From the NCBI GenBank assembly GCA_046094825.1, contig JBJTIF010000112.1, positions 1 through 12,884 on the forward strand: DNA of 12,884 nt, written 5' to 3'. Below are positions 9,167-12,884 of this stretch, piece by piece; within the stretch, counting starts at the first letter, position 1, and every line of letters starts with the position of its first letter. Source of the DNA: JBJTIF01 sp046094825 (GTDB taxonomy: Bacteria; Actinomycetota; UBA4738; HRBIN12). The notes under the pieces are model-generated. The model was not told the DNA's origin, made no database searches, and saw only the letters and a program-made list of their open reading frames with translations. The position numbers were made by a program, and so were the translations under genes.

Positions 9167-10414
9167 ATGCGCTTCTGGCACGCCTTCGCGGACATGGCCG
9201 CCCTCGAGGCGGGTGGTGAGTTCGTCGTCGAACGCGGCGAGGGCACCCACGTCTGGGGCGCGGACGGGCGTCGCTACCTCGATGCGACCGCCGCCCTCTG
9301 GTACTGCATGGTCGGCTGGGGCCGCGATGAGATCGCGGAGGCGGCCGCCGCGCAGATGCGGACCCTCGCGTCGTACTCGACGTTCGGCGACTACTCGAAC
9401 CGGCCCGCGATCGAGCTCGCCGAGCGCCTCGCGGCGATCGCGCCGATGGCCGACGCGCGGGTGTTCCTCACGAGCGGCGGTTCCGACTCGATCGACACCG
9501 CGACGAAGATGGCCCGGCGCTACTGGCAGCTCGTCGGCGAGCCCGACCGCACGACGCTCATCACCCGCGAGCGGGCCTACCACGGCATGCACGCCGCGGG
9601 GACGAGCCTCGCGGGCATCCCCGCGAACGCCGCGGGGTTCGGCGAACTCATCGGCGACGTCGTGAAGATCGCGTGGGACTCGCCGGAGGAGCTCCGCGCG
9701 GCGATCGATGCCGCCGGCGCCGACCGCGTCGCCGCCTTCTTCTGCGAGCCGATCGTCGGCGCCGGCGGCATCTACCCGCCGCCGCCCGGGTACCTCGACG
9801 CGGTGCGCGCGATCTGCCGGGAGACCGGCGTGCTCTTCGTCGCGGACGAGGTCATCACCGGCTTCGCGCGCGTCGGCGCCTGGTTCGCCTCGACCCGCTG
9901 GTCCCTCGATCCCGATCTCATCGTCTGCGCGAAGGGACTCACGAGCGGCTACCTGCCGATGGGCGCGGTCATCGCGTCGCCCCGCGTCGCCGAGCCGTTC
10001 TGGAAGCCCGGTGCGGGCATCTTCCGCCACGGGTACACGTACTCCGGCCACGCGACCGTCGCCGCCGCCGCGCTCGCGAACCTCGCGATCATCGAGCGCG
10101 AGGATCTCGCCGGTCGCGCCCGCGCGCTCGAGGCGGACCTCCTCGCGGGGCTCGCGCCGCTCGCGGGGCACGCGCTCGTCTCCGAGGTGCGGGGCGGGGT
10201 CGGGGTGCTCGCCGCGGTCCAGATCGACCCCGACGCGATCGCGGCGGATGCCACGCTCCCGGCCCGCGCCGCCGCCGCCTGCCGCGCGAACGGGGTCCTC
10301 ACGCGCGCGCTCGGGTCAGGCGGCCTGCAGGTCTCACCCGCGCTCGTCCTCGATGCGGAGGGCATCGCGGAGCTCGCGACCGGGATCGCCGCGGGACTCG
10401 ATGCGGTCGCCTGA
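9167..10414 (+). CDS. Class III pyridoxal-phosphate aminotransferase (omega-aminotransferase type)
   Basis: A 415-residue fold-type I enzyme of aminotransferase class III. TSGGSDSIDTATKMARRYW (about 104-122) contributes phosphate-group contacts. AYHGMHAAGTSLAG is the aromatic/His cofactor-stacking segment, and VADEVITGFARVG carries D227, which pairs with the pyridine nitrogen. CAKGLTSGYLPMGAV holds the Schiff-base lysine K256. YTYSGH then supplies the phosphate-binding Thr/Ser region from the partner subunit. The motifs are complete. The family uses omega-amino acids, diamines (putrescine, cadaverine) or beta-alanine with pyruvate, and the exact substrate cannot be told here. The ATG at 9167 fits the leaderless promoter and the N-terminus MRFWHAFADMAAL; upstream codons overlap metH. 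It is convergent with the Fe-S carrier gene, with 17 bases between stops. Confidence 0.93.
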   Translation: MRFWHAFADMAALEAGGEFVVERGEGTHVWGADGRRYLDATAALWYCMVGWGRDEIAEAAAAQMRTLASYSTFGDYSNRPAIELAERLAAIAPMADARVFLTSGGSDSIDTATKMARRYWQLVGEPDRTTLITRERAYHGMHAAGTSLAGIPANAAGFGELIGDVVKIAWDSPEELRAAIDAAGADRVAAFFCEPIVGAGGIYPPPPGYLDAVRAICRETGVLFVADEVITGFARVGAWFASTRWSLDPDLIVCAKGLTSGYLPMGAVIASPRVAEPFWKPGAGIFRHGYTYSGHATVAAAALANLAIIEREDLAGRARALEADLLAGLAPLAGHALVSEVRGGVGVLAAVQIDPDAIAADATLPARAAAACRANGVLTRALGSGGLQVSPALVLDAEGIAELATGIAAGLDAVA

Positions 10415-10431
10415 GGGCGACCCGGCGTCGG

Positions 10432-10752
10432 TCAGTGGAACGACGACCCGCAGGCGCACGAGCCCTGCGCCGCGGGGTTGTCGATCGTGAATCCGGAGCG
10501 CTCGAGCGAGTCGACGAAGTCGATCGTGGCCTGGGACAGGTACGGCACGCTCATCCGGTCGATCACGAGCCGCACGCCGTGCTGCTCCTCGGCGACGTCG
10601 GCATCGGAGAACTGGTCGTCGAGGTACATCGCGTAGCGGAGACCCGAGCATCCACCGGGCTGGACGGCGACGCGGAGCCCGAGGTCGGAACGCCCCTCTT
10701 CCGCGAGGAGGTCCTTCACCTTCGAGGCGGCGGTCTCGGTGAGCTGGATCAT
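10432..10752 (-). CDS. erpA: A-type iron-sulfur cluster carrier/insertion protein (HesB/IscA/ErpA family)
   Basis: A 106-residue A-type carrier that receives [2Fe-2S] or [4Fe-4S] clusters from the assembly scaffold and delivers them to apoproteins. Three conserved cysteines are present: C35 in PGGCSGLRY, and C99 and C101 in GSCACGSSF near the C-terminus. The preceding LVID and YLSQATIDFVDSLERSGFTIDNP segments are typical. Length is standard. The ATG at 10752 has a strong Shine-Dalgarno, GGAGGG (10761-10756), directly upstream. The assignment as ErpA rather than SufA/IscA is by likely clade only; no other assembly genes (suf/isc) are nearby. Fe-S enzymes such as KorB in this window would be clients in principle. 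Confidence 0.9.
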   Translation of the reverse strand: MIQLTETAASKVKDLLAEEGRSDLGLRVAVQPGGCSGLRYAMYLDDQFSDADVAEEQHGVRLVIDRMSVPYLSQATIDFVDSLERSGFTIDNPAAQGSCACGSSFH

Positions 10753-10773
10753 CGTCCCTCCGGGTCGTCGGCG

Positions 10774-10811
10774 GATCCGCGCCCTCGCGGATCGGTCAGG
10801 AGAGGAGTCTA
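10774..10811 (-). promoter_or_regulatory. Promoter and leader hairpin of the Fe-S carrier gene
   Basis: TAGACT (10811-10806, minus strand) matches TANNNT, and its TAG is also the stop codon of the upstream ybaK-type gene. Transcription from it would give a leader of roughly 45 nt with a perfect 8-bp hairpin, GATCCGCG/CGCGGATC with a 4-nt loop (10793-10774), before the Shine-Dalgarno. The hairpin could equally be the 3' end of the upstream gene's transcript, as there is no T-tract. Confidence 0.4.
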
Positions 10812-11294
10812 CCGTCCGGCGGCGGGCTCCTCGCGGAACACCGCGACGCGCGCCCCGGTGACCCGGAGGAGTTCGGCCGGCGTGGTCTGGAAGACGGCGT
10901 CCGGGGTCCCGGCCGCGGCCCAGATCTCGGCGTAGGCCTCGAGGTCGGGGTCGAGGACGGTCTCGATGGGCGCCGGATGCCCGAACGGCGGGGTGCCTCC
11001 CACGGCGAATCCCGAGGCCGCCCGCGCCTCGTCCGCATCGGCACGCCGGACCGAGCGCGCGCCGACGACCTCGGCGAGGCGGACCGTGTCGACGCGGTTC
11101 GCGCCGCTCGTGAGGGCGAGGACGGGTCGGTCGTCCGCCATGAAGACGAGCGACTTCACGATCTGCCCCACCGTGCATCCGATCGCGCGGGCCGCGTCCT
11201 CCGCCGTCCGCGTGCCCTCGGGGAAACGCCGGACCTCGACCTCGTGGCCGAGGACCGATGCCGCTTCGAGGAACCGCTCCATCCCGCCCGCCAT
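10809..11294 (-). CDS. YbaK/EbsC-family aminoacyl-tRNA deacylase-like protein
   Basis: A 161-residue single-domain protein of the YbaK/EbsC/ProX superfamily, whose members hydrolyse mischarged tRNA such as Cys-tRNA(Pro) or Ala-tRNA(Pro) in trans. The signatures are AARAIGCTVGQIVKSLVF (34-51, with the conserved Lys at 47), PVLALTSGANRVD (57-69) and GFAVGGTPPFGH (95-106). The last is the substrate-pocket loop typical of the actinobacterial branch. Length is normal. The ATG at 11294 is favoured over the one at 11282 because TATCGT lies exactly 8 bases upstream, as at two other starts here. It diverges from the DinB/MDMPI-type gene across 55 bases, and its stop merges with the next gene's promoter. 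Which tRNA it edits is unknown. Confidence 0.88.
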   Translation of the reverse strand: MAGGMERFLEAASVLGHEVEVRRFPEGTRTAEDAARAIGCTVGQIVKSLVFMADDRPVLALTSGANRVDTVRLAEVVGARSVRRADADEARAASGFAVGGTPPFGHPAPIETVLDPDLEAYAEIWAAAGTPDAVFQTTPAELLRVTGARVAVFREEPAAGR

Positions 11295-11302
11295 GGCGGC
11301 AG

Positions 11303-11308
11303 ACGATA
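11303..11308 (-). promoter_or_regulatory. TANNNT -10 box of the YbaK-type gene (leaderless)
   Basis: Minus-strand TATCGT is followed by 8 bases (CTGCCGCC) and the ATG at 11294. No Shine-Dalgarno is present. It lies back to back with the rightward promoter at 11336 in a 55-base divergent gap, so any -35 regions would overlap. Confidence 0.6.
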
Positions 11309-11335
11309 CGCCCCGAGCGGGCCGCCCGCCACGGG

Positions 11336-11341
11336 TAGACT
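11336..11341 (+). promoter_or_regulatory. TANNNT -10 box of the DinB/MDMPI-family gene (leaderless)
   Basis: TAGACT is followed by 8 bases (CCGGCGTC) and the ATG at 11350. No Shine-Dalgarno is present. The spacing is identical to that at 9153 and 11308. Confidence 0.6.
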
Positions 11342-11349
11342 CCGGCGTC

Positions 11350-12174
11350 ATGGAGCGCACCGACCTCGTCGCGATCGCCCAGGCCGAGCGCGCGCGCCTC
11401 GGGCGGACGATCCAGTACGCCGCGCCGGACACGTGGCCGTCGGCGAGCCCGTGCGCCGGGTGGCGCAACCGGGACGTCATGGCCCACCTCGCGGCCCAGG
11501 AGATCGCGGCCGTCCAGGTGATCCGCGGCGACGAGGCGGAGGAGTTCTCCGCGTTCCGCGCCGCGAACGGCGGCGAGTTCTGGGTGAGCGGGTTCAACGA
11601 GTGGGCGGTGCGGATCCGCGAGGAGCAATCGGACCGGCAGATCCTCGAGGACTGGGGGCGAACCGCGGACCTCTTCCTCGCCGACGTCGCACGCCTTCCG
11701 GCGGCCGACTGGAAGGATCGTCGCGTGCCCTGGGTCGCGGGCGACATCGGCGTGCGCTACCTCGTGCAATCGCGCGTCGTCGAGTGGTGGCTCCACGGTG
11801 AGGACGTCCGCGAGGCCTCCGACCTCGGCGGCAACGCGCAGCAGGGCCCGGTGTTCCTCGTGAACGACCTCGCGGTGCGGATGCTCCCCTGGTCGCTCGC
11901 GCAGGCGGGCATCGAGCTCCCCGGACGCACCGTCCGGATCGATCTCGAGGGGGTCGGCGGAGGCACGTGGACGTGGGCGCTCGCGCCGCGCGAGACGCCC
12001 GACCCCGACCGCAAGCCCGACGCCTTCGTCCAGGGCCGCGCGACGGCGTTCGCCTCGGTGGCCGGACGCCGTCTGCCGGCCGACGCCTTCCTCGAGTCCG
12101 GCGACCTGGTCCTCGGCGGGGACGAGGACGTGGCGCTCGCTGTCCTCGACCACCTCCGCGCCTACGTCGACTGA
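11350..12174 (+). CDS. DinB/maleylpyruvate isomerase-family (mycothiol-dependent type) metalloprotein
   Basis: A 274-residue protein of the DinB-like four-helix metalloprotein superfamily, MDMPI branch. The metal site is H46 (CAGWRNRDVMAHL), then E145 and H149 (VVEWWLHGEDVRE). Its spacing matches the His/Glu/His zinc site of mycothiol-dependent maleylpyruvate isomerase. The C-terminal half (about 165-270) is a beta-rich domain with GRTVRIDLEGVGGGTWTWAL and a final helix, as in the family's SCP2-like C-terminal domain. Members use mycothiol or related thiols in isomerisation or transfer reactions, and many have no known substrate. The name suggests actinobacterial thiol chemistry, but related proteins occur elsewhere. 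The ATG at 11350 fits the leaderless promoter. It is convergent with the GNAT-type gene and separated from it by a GC hairpin. Confidence 0.85.
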   Translation: MERTDLVAIAQAERARLGRTIQYAAPDTWPSASPCAGWRNRDVMAHLAAQEIAAVQVIRGDEAEEFSAFRAANGGEFWVSGFNEWAVRIREEQSDRQILEDWGRTADLFLADVARLPAADWKDRRVPWVAGDIGVRYLVQSRVVEWWLHGEDVREASDLGGNAQQGPVFLVNDLAVRMLPWSLAQAGIELPGRTVRIDLEGVGGGTWTWALAPRETPDPDRKPDAFVQGRATAFASVAGRRLPADAFLESGDLVLGGDEDVALAVLDHLRAYVD

Positions 12175-12178
12175 GGCA

Positions 12179-12197
12179 CGCGCGACCCGGTCGCGCG
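12179..12197. terminator. GC hairpin between convergent genes
   Basis: CGCGCGAC (12179-12186) and GTCGCGCG (12190-12197) form an 8-bp perfect stem with a CCG loop. It sits between the TGA at 12172-12174 and the minus-strand stop at 12205. No T-tract follows on either strand. Position and form match the hairpin at 339-359. Confidence 0.45.
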
Positions 12198-12204
12198 CCG
12201 GGGG

Positions 12205-12884
12205 TCAGCGGGTGAGGACGAGCCGGCGGATCTCCCGCGGGACCGCACCGAAGCGGTACTTGTACGCGTAGTCGCCCTTCAGGAGGTCGAAGGTCGTGCA
12301 GCCACCCTCGATCGCGATCCGGATGTCCTCGCCGACGAGGACCATCCCGGGCGACCAGCGCTCGGTCTCGCGGTCGAACGCCGAGTTGTAGAGCGAGTAC
12401 GTCCCCTCGTAGCGGAACCCGATCGTCCCCGCGAGCTTGCGGTCCCCCACCTCGACGAACGTGAGCTGGAAGATGCCCCGCGGCAGGAGCGCCTCCGCGA
12501 GGCGCCGGAAGAAGATCTCCATCCCCGGCTGCAGGAAGACCCCCTTCGGGCCCTCGCTCGTGCGGTGGAGCTCGACGAACCGGTCGAGGTAGGCCGGGAA
12601 CGTGTCGCCGTGGGCGACGACGACGCGGAAGGGACCCGCCTCGGCCTCGAGCCTCCGCGCCTTGCGCCGGATCTCGTGCCGGAGCTTCGGGGGGAGCCCC
12701 TCGAGGTACGCGTCCCACGATCCGGGGAGCGCGACCGAGGGCGCGATGCCGTTGCGATCGGCGACGACATCGACGCGGAGGCCGCGCACCCCCGCGGCCA
12801 CCCCCCGGCGCCCGAGCCCCCGGGGGTGCGCCGGGCGTGCCCCCGGGGGCGCGGCGGGCCCCGACCCCCGGGGGGCGAGCGCCG
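12205..12884 (-). CDS. BioF2-like/FemAB-type GNAT acyltransferase domain (5' partial)
   Basis: The C-terminal part of a protein of the Acetyltransf_6 (BioF2-like, FemAB-related GNAT) family, running off the window. About 199 residues of clear family sequence are visible. WDAYLEGLPPKLRHEIRRKARRLE is the basic helix after the first half-domain. LAGTIGFRYEGTYSLYNSAFDRE is the GNAT core strands, and SPGMVLVGEDIRIAIEGGCTTFDLLKGDYAYKYRFGA is the family's most conserved stretch. Relatives act in cell-wall peptide or polysaccharide and capsule biosynthesis, and the substrate here is unknown. The GTG at 12801 is not a convincing start because the family needs another 130 or so N-terminal residues. The frame stays open to the edge, but residues encoded by 12802-12884 are Pro/Gly/Arg-rich and unlike the family. 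Confidence 0.82.
   Translation of the reverse strand, partial: ALAPRGSGPAAPPGARPAHPRGLGRRGVAAGVRGLRVDVVADRNGIAPSVALPGSWDAYLEGLPPKLRHEIRRKARRLEAEAGPFRVVVAHGDTFPAYLDRFVELHRTSEGPKGVFLQPGMEIFFRRLAEALLPRGIFQLTFVEVGDRKLAGTIGFRYEGTYSLYNSAFDRETERWSPGMVLVGEDIRIAIEGGCTTFDLLKGDYAYKYRFGAVPREIRRLVLTR
12817..12875. repeat. Three CCCCCGGGGG palindromes in the last 70 bases
   Basis: CCCCCGGGGG occurs at 12817-12826, 12840-12849 and 12865-12874, about 23-25 bases apart, in sequence that is almost entirely G and C. It lies within the open frame of the partial GNAT-type gene, where recognisable family sequence stops. It may be real low-complexity coding DNA or a poorly resolved end of sequence. Confidence 0.7.

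Noticed and set aside
12799..12801. GTG at 12801 as the true start of the GNAT-type protein.
   Set aside because: Known relatives have a first half-domain upstream, and the frame is open to the window edge, so the gene is treated as partial.

Overview
This is a very GC-rich, gene-dense stretch of bacterial chromosome. Nearly every codon ends in G or C, stops are TGA or TAG and never TAA, and the longest gap between genes is 200 bases. Content points to a high-GC Actinomycetota or a GC-rich Chloroflexota relative. The clues are a deazaflavin (F420)-type reductase, a DinB/mycothiol-dependent maleylpyruvate isomerase-type protein, a KorAB 2-oxoacid:ferredoxin oxidoreductase and TANNNT -10 boxes abutting start codons. 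I cannot name the genus. I see no mobile element, CRISPR, tRNA, rRNA or riboswitch; this is mostly a core-metabolism region.

Layout. The left edge (1-337, +) holds the C-terminal end of an unidentified protein. Facing it is a six-gene minus-strand operon, transcribed from 4392 down to 363. It runs korA, korB, a stand-alone degenerate receiver protein, a small zinc-ribbon protein, a 35-residue membrane peptide, and an F420-type nitroreductase-family protein. The genes overlap or nearly abut (ATGA, GTGA and TGATG junctions). A 200-base divergent promoter region (4393-4592) separates this operon from a plus-strand pair, an aldo/keto reductase overlapping metH by ATGA. metH is broken near 8440: the Hcy, pterin and B12 modules read in one frame and the AdoMet activation domain continues in another. 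The break coincides with a perfect 17-bp inverted repeat.

The right third has a class III aminotransferase (+), an A-type Fe-S carrier (-), a YbaK/EbsC-family deacylase (-), a divergent DinB/MDMPI-family protein (+), and a BioF2-like GNAT/FemAB-type protein (-) that runs off the window.

How it works together. KorAB carries out CoA-dependent 2-oxoacid oxidation to reduce ferredoxin, and its downstream partners look like a redox or regulatory appendix. Three genes without a Shine-Dalgarno share TANNNT followed by exactly 8 nt and ATG, which predicts leaderless transcripts. The convergent gene ends carry short GC hairpins without T-tracts.

The best leads are the metH frame break at the inverted repeat, the leaderless promoter pattern, the hairpin between SD and start of korA, and the receiver protein inside the korAB operon. 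I found no convincing new defence or mobile system.
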